IMG/VR virus record: IMGVR_UViG_3300017917_002193
Location: 1 to 63,882 of that record
DNA: 63,882 bases
Reading direction: 5' to 3' (one strand)
From: a virus
The notes beneath the pieces were generated by a model. It worked only from the letters and a program-made list of their open reading frames with translations. It made no database searches and was not told where the DNA came from. The translations under genes and the position numbers were made by a program. Positions 16,011-25,193 of the stretch are shown piece by piece; the stretch's first letter is position 1, and the number at the start of each line of letters is the position of its first letter.

Positions 16011-16856
16011 ATGATTGATATTTGCACTGTAGTATTCGAAGACGAAATCCCAACTTTAAAAGCACAAGCCAACAGCATAGACCTGTATTGCCAAAACATT
16101 GGCATACGCAATATCTATGTAGTGCTAAACGACGCCGAAACCTTGGTAGAAAAGATTGATCCTGCATGGTGGGGCAGTTTGAGTGAGCGTGTGTTGGTTA
16201 TTCCTAGAACAGCATTTTCTGCACCCTGGGCCGAAGACGGTTGGTTAACTCAACAGCTTTGGAAGATGCTGGTGTCAGCTATGAGTTACAATCAGTACAC
16301 CATGGTGCTGGATGCTAAAACAATATTTGTACGTGAGTTGTCGTTGGAACATCTATTCAGCGAGTCGGGTAGACTTACTATTGGCCAGTTGCCGGTATTT
16401 GAAGTATTTGAGCCGGCTAGACAGATTTGCAATAAACTATTTGACATTGACATGCAGATGCAAGCAGGCCCCGGCGGTGTTCCATTTTTATTCAACAATG
16501 ACACTGTGCGATTGATGATTGCCGAAGTTACTCGGCGCACCAAGACAACCTTTGCGCTGTGGTTTCAACAGCAAGGGCGGCTCACAGAATTTATGTTGTA
16601 TTCAGCATTTTGCCAGTACCAATACGGTAGTTTAGATCTGCTGTACACCAAAGAAAATACGCTGGGCACACCCGTCAATGTATGCCACACTGAAGTTGCC
16701 CGCTTTGACGAAAAATTAAAACAAATGAAAAACAGTGGTACAATAACTGTGAGTGTGCATCGACGTGCATGGAGCGAGTTGTCAGAAGATCAACGCAACA
16801 ATTACAGAATGATGCTGATTGATCGTAGCGTATTCACTGCATACGGATTGAAATGA
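16011..16856 (+). CDS. Glycosyltransferase-like protein (DUF6492-type)
   Basis: 281 aa. It has a GT-A-like Rossmann start (MIDICTVVFEDEIPTLKAQ), a YTMVLDAKTIFV motif (about residue 97-108) in the DxD position, and AGPGGVPFLFN further on. It resembles the product of 19245-20126 in layout. It overlaps the PIG-L-like gene by 4 bases, forming a three-gene block likely to act on sugars. Donor and acceptor unknown. Confidence 0.6.
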   Translation: MIDICTVVFEDEIPTLKAQANSIDLYCQNIGIRNIYVVLNDAETLVEKIDPAWWGSLSERVLVIPRTAFSAPWAEDGWLTQQLWKMLVSAMSYNQYTMVLDAKTIFVRELSLEHLFSESGRLTIGQLPVFEVFEPARQICNKLFDIDMQMQAGPGGVPFLFNNDTVRLMIAEVTRRTKTTFALWFQQQGRLTEFMLYSAFCQYQYGSLDLLYTKENTLGTPVNVCHTEVARFDEKLKQMKNSGTITVSVHRRAWSELSEDQRNNYRMMLIDRSVFTAYGLK

Positions 16857-17368
16857 AAGCATTGTGTCTTGTTGCTCACCCCGATGACTGCGTGATATTT
16901 GGATACAGTTATATACACCATCATCCCGAGCATGAGTGGACCGTGGGATATCTAACTTACACTGCTGATGATGCCCGTGGTGCCGAATTACAACAGTTTT
17001 GGCAACGTAGAGGAATTGGTTGTGTATTTCTAGGATTTGAAGATGACTGGCATGATCAGGAACAGCAACAATTTAACTGTTGGCCTCCCATGGAAGCACG
17101 TGCAAAATGTTCTACCCTGGCTGCTGGTTACGATATTGTGCTAACACACGATGCCAACGGTGATTACGGGCATATACATCATCAGCTGGTGCACCAAGCT
17201 GTGTGCGATCACCCAGGGTTGGTAACATTTGCGCCACCGGGACAAGGTACTGTGACACTGGCATTACCCCCAGATACATATAGCATACAAGAGTTGCCCA
17301 TGCATGGCAACATAGTACAGGGGTTTCATCCCCGTGAACACCAAAACAGTTACAAGGAACAAGCATGA
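16853..17368 (+). CDS. PIG-L/LmbE-type deacetylase
   Basis: 171 aa. AHPDD (8-12) is the metal-binding signature of LmbE/PIG-L N-acetylglucosaminyl deacetylases, and HDANGDYGHIHHQLVHQAV (about 100-118) provides the later His ligand and acid. It is shorter than cellular members (about 230 aa) but both motifs are present. It is likely to deacetylate an N-acetyl sugar on a glycan or nucleotide-linked intermediate made by neighbouring glycosyltransferases (inference). Confidence 0.85.
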   Translation: MKALCLVAHPDDCVIFGYSYIHHHPEHEWTVGYLTYTADDARGAELQQFWQRRGIGCVFLGFEDDWHDQEQQQFNCWPPMEARAKCSTLAAGYDIVLTHDANGDYGHIHHQLVHQAVCDHPGLVTFAPPGQGTVTLALPPDTYSIQELPMHGNIVQGFHPREHQNSYKEQA

Positions 17369-18177
17369 AATTAATGGTAGCAGGTTGCAGTTTTAGTGCT
17401 GTGAGCAAAACATTGCCCGGAACTAGTTGGAGCGAAGTGTTGGCACGAAACCTGGGATGGGATTTGGTAAACTTGGCAAGACCGGGTTGCAGTAACGGCG
17501 GAGTAAGAATTCAAATCGATGAAATCATACGCCAGCGTCCAGACTTTGCTGTGATAACTCCTACCTTCTGGGACCGAATGGAAATACCAGCCAAAGCCGC
17601 ACCTTATAACTGGGATCAAGAACGTCAGGCCTGGGATCCACCGTTGCAACGACATCTGCAAAATAGAAAACTAAAAAATGGGTACGATCGTGATGATGGA
17701 ATAGACAACGTCAACTACGGCAACAACAACTACAACATGATCTGCGAAACTATTTTTACCTTGGCGGAAAATTTCCCCAATCAGTACAGGCATGGCGACA
17801 TTGACAAACGCACCCAAAATGCAGTCAAGCAATACATTGATCAAATCTACGACAGTAACTGGAAAAAACAACAAGATGAATGGATTATACGAGAGGGTAT
17901 CATGCAGTTGTTTTTAGAAAAAATTCCGTTCATTGTAGTGCCTTCGTTGCTATGGCCGTTTGACCCTGATAATCAAACACAATGGCGCAGTGCTTTCCCA
18001 ACACAACTGATACCCGATCACTACATTGTGCTAGATGATCACCAATCTCCTTTGGCCATTGCTGGTGGCAATGGGTTTGATGGCGAGGACCCTGGATACC
18101 ATTCCAGCCCGCGTGGGCAAGAAATCATAGCCGACAATTGGCTACAGCGCATGAAAAACGATTTTAAATTAGTTTAA
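17365..18177 (+). CDS. SGNH/GDSL-type hydrolase-like protein
   Basis: 270 aa. GCSFS (7-11) in the nucleophile position, ARPGCSNGGVRIQ (block with conserved Gly/Asn, about 43-55) and YHSSPRGQEIIADNW near the C-terminus (catalytic His region) are SGNH features. It is one of three such proteins in this window. Likely activity is an esterase or O-acyl transfer on glycans. It overlaps the PIG-L-like gene by 4 bases and converges on the reverse-strand gene that follows. Confidence 0.7.
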   Translation: MKLMVAGCSFSAVSKTLPGTSWSEVLARNLGWDLVNLARPGCSNGGVRIQIDEIIRQRPDFAVITPTFWDRMEIPAKAAPYNWDQERQAWDPPLQRHLQNRKLKNGYDRDDGIDNVNYGNNNYNMICETIFTLAENFPNQYRHGDIDKRTQNAVKQYIDQIYDSNWKKQQDEWIIREGIMQLFLEKIPFIVVPSLLWPFDPDNQTQWRSAFPTQLIPDHYIVLDDHQSPLAIAGGNGFDGEDPGYHSSPRGQEIIADNWLQRMKNDFKLV

Positions 18178-19263
18178 CCAGAACTCAGAGGCAATGTGCA
18201 ACCGTAACAGTTTTACAATGTTGTGGTTGGCATTGTGCTCGGTGGATAAAATCATTTTGCGATTGTGGCTCAGACGTTCTTCCACATAGTCGCACAACAA
18301 CTCGCAATCAGTTTTGTGCAGTTTTAACACTTGTTCAAACGCCATGGTCCAACGTTGAATATCATCTTCAACTAAGTCATAACTTTCATCAATATAAGGA
18401 TGAAATGTTTTATATCCCAAACGATTGAGGTGTGCAAGATACCCTTGGATTCCAAATACTATAAAAGGACGTTGCGCCATCATAGGTTTGGATATTTTTT
18501 CTGCCATAAAAAACATTGAGCCTGAGCTGACGCTTTCTGCGGCTATGGAGCAATATGTTTGTTGATAAATGTTCCAAGGCACAGTTTGGCTATCACTGTG
18601 TGCAATTGCATCAGACACTTCCCAAGCAGGATCTAAATTGGGACTCACATAAGGCCACTGCAATTCTACGCCATCAAACTGTTTTTGAACTTGTTCAGTA
18701 ACAGGGTTGGTATAACTGCCAGTAAACACATCTCGGTAGGTCACAATGTTTTTATCCAATAATCCGTGATGTTGCATACTCAACATCACAAAGTCACGAT
18801 TGGGTCTACGACTGCCCAGCAATGCATCAAACATAAATGGGCGTTGAGTAGTAGTTATATCCTGCAACTGATTGAACTTGATATCGCGATTGTATATCCA
18901 CCAAGGTCTGTACACATATCGAGTGAAATCAAAAGGTTGTGCAAGATCTTGTCCACCAGCCAGCAATGCCCAATTACTAATTCCACTGTTCTGTGCCCAG
19001 TCTGTGATTTCTGCAACAGAACTGAATTCAATGTCGCTCAACAACACTAAGTCAAATTGACTCAAGTCAATGTTTTCATTACCGGATTGATAACAAAAAT
19101 TATAAGGGAGATTAAATTTAACTGGCACCGCAGCCACTTTGTATTCGCTAGCCAGTGCTTGGTCAATGGTACCAATAGAATCGTCATCAATGTACCAATC
19201 ATGCGCACAGTTTACTCCGTAAGTGTATGCCCAAATTTTTAATTTTAGTTTTGCTTTAAACAT
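18169..19263 (-). CDS. GT10/GT-B-like glycosyltransferase-family protein
   Basis: 364 aa. The C-terminal third carries SMFFMAEKISKPMMAQRPFI, then FGIQGYLAHLNRLGYKTF, the arrangement seen in fucosyltransferase-like donor-binding halves (xEKxxxxxxxxxPfI..G). Four other products here share it (49089, 50045 in part, 50692, 57537). It is last in a three-gene reverse operon overlapping its neighbour by 19 bases. The exact sugar is unknown. Confidence 0.6.
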   Translation of the reverse strand: MFKAKLKLKIWAYTYGVNCAHDWYIDDDSIGTIDQALASEYKVAAVPVKFNLPYNFCYQSGNENIDLSQFDLVLLSDIEFSSVAEITDWAQNSGISNWALLAGGQDLAQPFDFTRYVYRPWWIYNRDIKFNQLQDITTTQRPFMFDALLGSRRPNRDFVMLSMQHHGLLDKNIVTYRDVFTGSYTNPVTEQVQKQFDGVELQWPYVSPNLDPAWEVSDAIAHSDSQTVPWNIYQQTYCSIAAESVSSGSMFFMAEKISKPMMAQRPFIVFGIQGYLAHLNRLGYKTFHPYIDESYDLVEDDIQRWTMAFEQVLKLHKTDCELLCDYVEERLSHNRKMILSTEHNANHNIVKLLRLHIASEFWLN

Positions 19264-20126
19264 TGTTCTACTATATTTTTATAGTGATCAAAATCTTTCA
19301 CAGTTAACGTATCCCAATCAAACTGCATACTGAGTCTCAAGTCTGGCACAGCATCGCACACTGCATTGTACTTTGTGGGATCCAGCAATGCCAGTTTGTC
19401 AAGGCTGTCATATTCAAAACGTCGTTGTTCGTGATAGTCAACATTGCCACATACCACTGCCCAGTCACCCAGCAATTCAGGTTCAGCAAACCATTTTATA
19501 AGTTCGCCATTGCCCCAGGGCGGAATAGTCGGCATCCCGGGCACAGCTTCTATAGTAGCGTCAAGCCAGTGCTTGCCAGGCCAACGTTGTGCCATGTGTT
19601 GCTTATATGCGTTCCAGTCTGCTTTGCGCACTGGTACAAACTCTGTAACAAAGCAATGCGGGGTTGGTCTAGGAATACCAGTTATAGATTCAAACATTCG
19701 TTCATAACTGCCTTGCGTGGTATTCATCAAGCTCATTAAATTTAGACGCCCGTCTTTGATGGGACTGTACGGAGCAATAAGGAATGTATCGGGATCTTGA
19801 ATCATCATTACTTCACGATCCAGCATGTCAATATAGCTAAGTTTGATAGCTTGCTGGCGTAGCCAGTACGTGCGATAATCGCCCTCAAATACCCAATTGT
19901 TGACTTGGGGGTAGCGTTCGTAAATTACACTGTCGTCCATGTAGCTAAACGTGCTGGTGTCAATACCATACTTGCGGAACGCTTGATCAACTCGAGATTT
20001 GTCTAAGTTACGTGTGCATGCTACAATGGTTTCTGTTACCCCTTGTAGCATGTGATCCCACTGCAAACTAAAACACGCATGCGGCATGCGGTATTCTGCT
20101 AAAAATAAAATTCTTGTTACACTCAT
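19245..20126 (-). CDS. Glycosyltransferase-like protein (DUF6492-type)
   Basis: 293 aa. The central MMIQDPDTFLIAP is a likely DxD-like site and the whole resembles the 16011 product in motif order. It lies between the radical SAM gene and the GT10-like gene with short overlaps (4 and 19 bases), so the three are probably made together. Function beyond sugar transfer is unknown. Confidence 0.55.
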   Translation of the reverse strand: MSVTRILFLAEYRMPHACFSLQWDHMLQGVTETIVACTRNLDKSRVDQAFRKYGIDTSTFSYMDDSVIYERYPQVNNWVFEGDYRTYWLRQQAIKLSYIDMLDREVMMIQDPDTFLIAPYSPIKDGRLNLMSLMNTTQGSYERMFESITGIPRPTPHCFVTEFVPVRKADWNAYKQHMAQRWPGKHWLDATIEAVPGMPTIPPWGNGELIKWFAEPELLGDWAVVCGNVDYHEQRRFEYDSLDKLALLDPTKYNAVCDAVPDLRLSMQFDWDTLTVKDFDHYKNIVEQCLKQN

Positions 20127-21175
20127 TCTCTACCACCACAACTGTTAACGCATTGATAAAGTCTACCATCAGCAATGCTGGCCCGTTTCCAGGTTTCTTC
20201 TATCTTTTCAAACCAATCCAAGCAGTGTGCTAAATCGTATTGCAAGGCATTGTTTTCATGAACTAGTCCTTGTAACTGCTCATTGCCAGGATGATGCATA
20301 GTCTGTGGGTAGTAACCTAAAAAACAACAAGGATAAATTGAGCCGTCGGCAGCAATGTAGATTTCTTCCTGACGTTTGTGCTCACAAACCAATCTTAGTT
20401 CAGGTTCATCTTTTGCAATCTTTATAGTTTTGTGATTAAACCAAGTTTTATGATTTTCCAATAGTGCATGCACATCCGGAACAATGTGAGGTGGAGCAGG
20501 ATCATGCCCTATGCGATGGCTGAATTCGCCTGTTCGCCGAAACACTGGGCCTGTGTCTCTACCATCGTAGATGTTTTCAAACCGCACAAACCCCAACTGA
20601 GACGCTAGATCTCTGCAAGCTTTTTCTTGATACCGATTGTGATCAAATGGTATAAAACGCCAAACAGCATGTCCGCCAGCACTTATAAATGCAGTAGCAT
20701 TTTCAATTACAGCATGCCAGTTGGTGTCCTGCCTATACAAACTGTGGGTGTCGGCTAGCCCATCCAACGCAAAACCAATTGTAACTCCAGGTAATGCTAG
20801 CTTCTTCCACCAGGCCTGACCCCGCATGCTGCCATTTGTAGTAATGTTCACAGCTACACCGTGGCTCACCAGATATTCCACTATTTCTACTCCGTCGTGT
20901 GCAAGAGCAAAGTCTCCAAGATTGCCATTGAAATTAACACCATAAAATTTGTTAGTCTTGTGAGGAAATCCATCCTGTGGTGGTGGGGGAGGTTTGAGTT
21001 GATCAAGGAAACTGGGCTGAAAAATGTGTTTGAACTGCTCCAAACTTAGTTCAGTCACAGGATACCCTGAATTGTATTCAAGCCCACGATAATTTCTAGG
21101 GCACATGGGACAGCGAGCATTGCATCTAGTGGTGAGTTCCACATGTACTCGACGTATATCTGCTAGTTTTAACAT
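20123..21175 (-). CDS. Radical SAM protein with a C-terminal Cys cluster (SPASM-like)
   Basis: 350 aa. RCNARCPMC places Cys18, Cys22 and Cys25 in the canonical CX3CX2C that binds the SAM-cleaving [4Fe-4S] cluster. Later motifs ADGSIYPCCFLGYYP (about 275-290) and CVNSCGG at the C-terminus look like auxiliary cluster ligands of a SPASM or twitch domain. Such enzymes modify peptides, sugars or tRNAs. It is first in the reverse operon, behind a TATAAATA motif. Substrate unknown. Confidence 0.85.
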   Translation of the reverse strand: MLKLADIRRVHVELTTRCNARCPMCPRNYRGLEYNSGYPVTELSLEQFKHIFQPSFLDQLKPPPPPQDGFPHKTNKFYGVNFNGNLGDFALAHDGVEIVEYLVSHGVAVNITTNGSMRGQAWWKKLALPGVTIGFALDGLADTHSLYRQDTNWHAVIENATAFISAGGHAVWRFIPFDHNRYQEKACRDLASQLGFVRFENIYDGRDTGPVFRRTGEFSHRIGHDPAPPHIVPDVHALLENHKTWFNHKTIKIAKDEPELRLVCEHKRQEEIYIAADGSIYPCCFLGYYPQTMHHPGNEQLQGLVHENNALQYDLAHCLDWFEKIEETWKRASIADGRLYQCVNSCGGRE

Positions 21176-21180
21176 ACGGA

Positions 21181-21188
21181 TATTTATA
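21181..21188 (-). promoter_or_regulatory. T4-type late promoter, reverse strand (TATAAATA)
   Basis: The plus strand reads TATTTATA, so the reverse strand has the exact T4 late consensus TATAAATA, ending 5 bases before the ATG at 21175. Confidence 0.6.
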
Positions 21189-21202
21189 GGCTAGGATAAT
21201 GG

Positions 21203-21208
21203 TAAATA
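21203..21208 (+). promoter_or_regulatory. T4-like late promoter core (TAAATA)
   Basis: GGTAAATAGCTTTATG: TAAATA ends 5 bases before ATG 21214, back to back with the reverse-strand late motif 15 bases away. Confidence 0.45.
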
Positions 21209-21213
21209 GCTTT

Positions 21214-21498
21214 ATGTCCAAGCACTTTGTAAAAATTGTATGTGATGTCTACTGCGACTGGACAGTACAGCCGCCACGCTATCGTGCCTATGTAGATGAT
21301 GAGTTATTCACCGAACGCACTTGGGTTTGGAAGAATGTTCACCTGGAAGAAGCATTTCAGATCGAAGCTTGGCCCGGTAAGTATAACATACGCTATGAAA
21401 TAATAGGCGACAACGCTACTTTGCGTACTGAAAACTACAGAGTAGAATACGGACCGGCAACAGTTAACAATGTTGGCGAATTGGTGATTACAAAATGA
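21214..21498 (+). CDS. Small beta-rich protein, probably structural
   Basis: 94 aa starting MSKHFVKIV. An in-frame ATG at 21199 exists, but its codons overlap the TAAATA motif, so the second ATG is preferred. Alternating strands with many Trp, Tyr and Glu suggest an immunoglobulin-like or carbohydrate-binding sandwich. It overlaps the next gene by 4 bases. No enzyme motif. Confidence 0.6.
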   Translation: MSKHFVKIVCDVYCDWTVQPPRYRAYVDDELFTERTWVWKNVHLEEAFQIEAWPGKYNIRYEIIGDNATLRTENYRVEYGPATVNNVGELVITK

Positions 21499-21683
21499 GA
21501 ATACGTGAAATCATGGAAAGCATGGCATCTACTACATCCGGTGCTATTGCCACTATAAGTCAGCCCTTGGGCAGAATTCAAACTCGTGGCGGTTCGCTTT
21601 TGGGAGGTAAATATACTAACGATCCCACTCCCAATACACCTGAGTGGATGAAAGCTTTTAAAGGAAAACGTCGTGCTAAGTGA
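21495..21683 (+). CDS. Short basic protein with prohead-targeting-like N-terminus
   Basis: 62 aa. MRIREIMESMAST is a clear targeting-peptide pattern with a cut-like site IME/S. The rest is Gly/Thr-rich, ending in a basic KAFKGKRRAK. After cleavage it would be a ~54-aa basic peptide suited to DNA inside the head. The ATGA overlap upstream and the 11-base overlap with the Dps-like gene indicate coupling. Confidence 0.7.
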   Translation: MRIREIMESMASTTSGAIATISQPLGRIQTRGGSLLGGKYTNDPTPNTPEWMKAFKGKRRAK

Positions 21684-22113
21684 TTTATTAAAACAGCTAT
21701 TGGCCACTAACTTTGCTTACTATCTCAAGGCACAGTATTTTCATTGGAACGTGGAAGGGCCAGACTTTGGACAATTGCACGAATTCTTTGCAGAAATTTA
21801 CGGCGATTCATACGGCGCCATAGACCGTATTGCTGAATACATTAGAACCCTGGACGACTACGCACCAGGTAGTTTTGAGCGTTTTCAGGAACTATCACAA
21901 ATTGCAGGGCAGACTAAAATTCCTCGTGCCCGACTCATGCTAGAAGAACTACTTGCCAACACTGAAGAAATGAAATCTATAGTGATGCGAGTATTTGAAG
22001 TTGCACAAGGTGAAGGTCGCGAAGACATTGCGAACTTCATGGCCGAGCGTCAAGATGCGCATGGCAAGTATGCCTGGCAACTACGTAGTTTCCTGAAAGA
22101 CGCGAGAGCATGA
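21673..22113 (+). CDS. Dps-like ferritin-family protein
   Basis: 146 aa with a GTG start behind AAAGGAAA. The Dps ferroxidase ligands are present at standard spacing: His24 (in YFHWNVEG), His36, Asp51 and Glu55, i.e. H-x11-H-x14-D-x3-E. The length is near the Dps norm (about 155-165) but the N-terminal DNA-binding tail is missing. Dps cages oxidise Fe(II) with H2O2 and guard DNA. The position directly after a targeting-type gene makes packaging or late expression plausible (inference). Confidence 0.88.
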   Translation: MLSDLLKQLLATNFAYYLKAQYFHWNVEGPDFGQLHEFFAEIYGDSYGAIDRIAEYIRTLDDYAPGSFERFQELSQIAGQTKIPRARLMLEELLANTEEMKSIVMRVFEVAQGEGREDIANFMAERQDAHGKYAWQLRSFLKDARA

Positions 22114-22793
22114 GCAACGACATACATCAAATCCTTGAACGACTGGCCCTTATCGAAGGCCGCACAGTACCAGTAACGCCCACGGGCAAAGGCTTGGACC
22201 CACAGCAAAAAGATGCCAAGCAGTTACCGGCCTTGTTCAAACCTAAAAAAATACAAGCTTTGGGTGCCAAGACTGATCCCACCCACCCCATGAAAGGCAT
22301 GGCTGTGGGTTCGCTTGAGGAAGCTATGCAAGAAGTGGAAGAGGATATGTTGTCAAAAGTTAAAAAAGACTTGACAACATATCTTGACAAACTAGAACAA
22401 AAAGTAAAAGTCGATCGCGATCTCAAAGACAAAGCCAAAGACGAGATTGAAGATGAAAACCCAGCCAAGTCTGGGAGCCAAAGTCATCACGAAGAGGAAG
22501 AAGTAGAAGAAGATCCAACTCCCAGCGAAGTTGGTGACACTGCTGAGCCAGCGCCTGTTCCCTCTACCAACCCCACACTGCCCGAAGGGGCACCTGTAAA
22601 AACATTTACCATGGAAGATGGCACATGTGTAGAGTGCTGGGGCAATGAACGTGACGGGTTTGAGCTACGTCGTGGAGAGCGCAAGTTGCCCACAAGGTTC
22701 AAAGACATTGATCAAGCTGACATGGCCATGAAGATCTGGCAAGCCCGACGTCGCAAAAACGACATGGATCAAGATTATATAGAAGAACGATAA
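22110..22793 (+). CDS. Acidic coiled protein with cleavage-like N-terminus
   Basis: 227 aa. The start, MSNDIHQILERLALIEGRTV, includes LIE/G, matching the presumed head-protease site. A Pro/Lys-rich spacer is followed by a Glu/Lys coiled region (about 65-120), a very acidic stretch (Glu-rich around 125-140) and a compact C-terminal module with CVECWGNERDGFEL. It overlaps the Dps-like gene by 4 bases. Scaffold-like or internal head protein is my best reading. Confidence 0.62.
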   Translation: MSNDIHQILERLALIEGRTVPVTPTGKGLDPQQKDAKQLPALFKPKKIQALGAKTDPTHPMKGMAVGSLEEAMQEVEEDMLSKVKKDLTTYLDKLEQKVKVDRDLKDKAKDEIEDENPAKSGSQSHHEEEEVEEDPTPSEVGDTAEPAPVPSTNPTLPEGAPVKTFTMEDGTCVECWGNERDGFELRRGERKLPTRFKDIDQADMAMKIWQARRRKNDMDQDYIEER

Positions 22794-22794
22794 T

Positions 22795-25152
22795 ATGCTG
22801 TTAAACGATTTTTACGCCAATAAAGGCAATTTAATTACTGAAACTCGAACATACAAATTATGGGAGAGTGCTGGGCGTAAATTAGTCGAAGCCGAACTTA
22901 CTGCCAATCAAATCAATCAACTGTTCCAACAAGTTGAGCAAGGTGCAACTGCCGCAGGCGGTAACCGCACCATGATTGGCAAGGGCAAGGATGCTGCCAG
23001 CGCAATAAACCAAGCCTGGGAAGATTTAAAAACCAAAGTACAGAATTCAGGACCAATCAAAGGTGTTGACGCCATGTACGACAAGGCTGCTGAACAACTA
23101 AAGCAAGCCACAGGCGGTGACCAAGGCGTCATGAAATATGTACAAAAGTATCGTGACTTTGCCAAGAAACATCCAGTAGCACAGAGTTTGATTTACTCAG
23201 CACTGATCGCTGCCGCTGGTATTAGCGGCGCAGGTGTTGGCGGTGCAGCCGCATTGGGATTGTTCAAGCTAGTAGACAAATTGTTGCAAGGTGAGAAATT
23301 CTCTAGTGCCGCTTATGCTGGCGCTAAAACTGGTGGCATGGCTTATGCCGCTGGACAGATTGGGCAAGCACTCAAAGGTGGTGCTGAAACTGGGCCTGGC
23401 ATGGATGCAAAATTTACTGATGTAAGTAAAACCATGCCCGACGGTACTGTGTTGCCCAATGACAGCGTGGCTAGTAATGTAGCAAAACAAATGGATGTTC
23501 TCAAGGACCTTGGCTTGCCCAAAGATGCAACATACGGTCAAGTTGTCAAGGCCATGAAAGCCCAAGGTTATCCAGAAGATTGGATCACTGGTACTATACA
23601 AGATGCAGGCAAAAAAGCTACGCAGGCAGTATCTAGTGCCGCAACCGATGCAGCCACCCAGGCAGCACAAGGCGGAGTAGCGGCAGTAAGACAACAAGCA
23701 AGCAACGAAGCCCTTAAAGCAGTTCAGCAAGCAATTGCCAATGGCGCTAATCCTGGATCACAAAGCGAATTAGCAGACGTTGCACAATCTGTATTAGAAA
23801 AATACAGTACATTACAAGGCGGTCCTTTGAGTGTTCAAACTGCTGAAACACTTGCACAAAAGATTGCTATGCAGGCAGCTTCAAAGGCTGTAAAAGAATC
23901 CCAAACATATAGAAAACAATCAGTGTCCCTGTCTGACGTTGTTATTCATCAATTATTTGAAGCAGTTGTTGCCGAAGGCCCAGGATGGGATAAATTCAAA
24001 GCTGGTGCAAAACAAGCAGGCGCTGGTATTGCCAACATGGCTCGTGGAGCCGGCACCGGGGCAATGGGCTTGGCAAAGCAAGCCGGCGGCGCTATCAGTC
24101 AAGGCATTGGCAATGTTGCTGGTGCCGCAATGCAAAAAGCACAGACTGTGGGCAAGAACTTAACTACCAAAGTCACTGCTGACAAATTAATGAGCGCATG
24201 GAAAAAAGCTGGAAGTCCCACAGACAGCGAAGCAATTGCCAGTGTACTATCTAAAACTGGTGTTGATTCTGGCGTGATTGATTCTGTGTATAGCACAATG
24301 CAGATTCCCCGTGGCGCATCCACAGTTGACACAACATCAGCCAACCAGGCGGCAGCTCCAGAAAAACCAACAGCGCCAACTGCTCTGACTGCTCAGACCA
24401 AAGCGCCTGCTCCTACCAAAACAGGCACTACTGCGGCGCAAACACAACCAACTACACCAGCCACTGCTACTGCACCTGCTAAACCAGATGCTGGCGCAGT
24501 CAGCGAGCCAGCACAGGCCCCAGGCACATCAACTGGTGGTGCATCAACCATGTCCACTATTACAAATCCTGAAACTGGCAAACTCTACACCAAAGCCGAA
24601 CTACGTGCCAAGTATGGTAGTTCACCTGATGCCGCTCCGGCTGCCGCTACTACGCCCACAGAGCCAGCCACAGCAAAAGCAACAGCAACAACACCTCCAG
24701 CGACTACCACAGCACCAGCAGCCGGTAAAGCGGCAAATCCGTTTGCATATGACTATGCCGCGGCAGCCAAGATGGCTGGTATTAAACCCAAACAACCTGC
24801 ACCTACACCTGACTACAGCAAAACATTCTCAGGTTATGGTAAGCAAACAATGACTGTGAAGCCAACAGTTGCAAAAACAGCGACCCCGGCACCAGCGGCT
24901 CCAGCCGCGCCAACTGCACCCAAAGCTCCGGCAGCACCGGCTCAACCAGCATGGACTGGTCGCGCTGGTACAAGCCCAAAGATTTCTGCACCACCCAAAG
25001 CTGGCGCACCCACAGCAGACGAACGTGCCAAACTTGATCAAAAGATTCAAGCGGCTTTGGCCAAACAAGCTCCTGCCCCAGTAACTGAATCCTTGGTTTG
25101 GAGCAAAAACTTTGACCCCAGCAAATCATTACTTCGTAAAATACGAAAATAA
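22795..25152 (+). CDS. Large Ala/Pro-rich probable internal virion (ejection) protein
   Basis: 785 aa. The N-terminus includes ETRTYKLWESAGRKLVEAE, with LWE/S as a cut-like site. About 125-190 contains a hydrophobic AAAGISGAGVGGAAALGLF segment that could enter membranes. Another VAE/G appears at about 395 (VVAEGPGWDKFK), followed by a Gly/Ala amphipathic stretch. About 510-770 is Pro/Ala/Thr low complexity. The mix of membrane-active and disordered parts is typical of proteins ejected with phage DNA. Composition limits any homology claim. Confidence 0.62.
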   Translation: MLLNDFYANKGNLITETRTYKLWESAGRKLVEAELTANQINQLFQQVEQGATAAGGNRTMIGKGKDAASAINQAWEDLKTKVQNSGPIKGVDAMYDKAAEQLKQATGGDQGVMKYVQKYRDFAKKHPVAQSLIYSALIAAAGISGAGVGGAAALGLFKLVDKLLQGEKFSSAAYAGAKTGGMAYAAGQIGQALKGGAETGPGMDAKFTDVSKTMPDGTVLPNDSVASNVAKQMDVLKDLGLPKDATYGQVVKAMKAQGYPEDWITGTIQDAGKKATQAVSSAATDAATQAAQGGVAAVRQQASNEALKAVQQAIANGANPGSQSELADVAQSVLEKYSTLQGGPLSVQTAETLAQKIAMQAASKAVKESQTYRKQSVSLSDVVIHQLFEAVVAEGPGWDKFKAGAKQAGAGIANMARGAGTGAMGLAKQAGGAISQGIGNVAGAAMQKAQTVGKNLTTKVTADKLMSAWKKAGSPTDSEAIASVLSKTGVDSGVIDSVYSTMQIPRGASTVDTTSANQAAAPEKPTAPTALTAQTKAPAPTKTGTTAAQTQPTTPATATAPAKPDAGAVSEPAQAPGTSTGGASTMSTITNPETGKLYTKAELRAKYGSSPDAAPAAATTPTEPATAKATATTPPATTTAPAAGKAANPFAYDYAAAAKMAGIKPKQPAPTPDYSKTFSGYGKQTMTVKPTVAKTATPAPAAPAAPTAPKAPAAPAQPAWTGRAGTSPKISAPPKAGAPTADERAKLDQKIQAALAKQAPAPVTESLVWSKNFDPSKSLLRKIRK

Positions 25153-25193
25153 GAACACACCTTAGGACCGGTACTCGTTACCGTTGTGTGTAG
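25153..25193 (+). other. Nested hairpin in the intergenic region
   Basis: ACACAC and GTGTGT enclose CGGTA / TACCG, giving a two-part stem just after the preceding stop codon. There is no T run, so it is an RNA-processing or stability element rather than a clear terminator. Confidence 0.4.

Noticed and set aside
16011-21175. Prophage insertion or host island
   Set aside because: The block has the same codon and overlap style as flanking phage genes, and no integrase, att site or tRNA border is visible.
24803-25129. Reverse-strand ORF within the Ala/Pro-rich gene
   Set aside because: An antisense shadow of low-complexity codons; no ribosome site, and the forward gene continues in frame through it.
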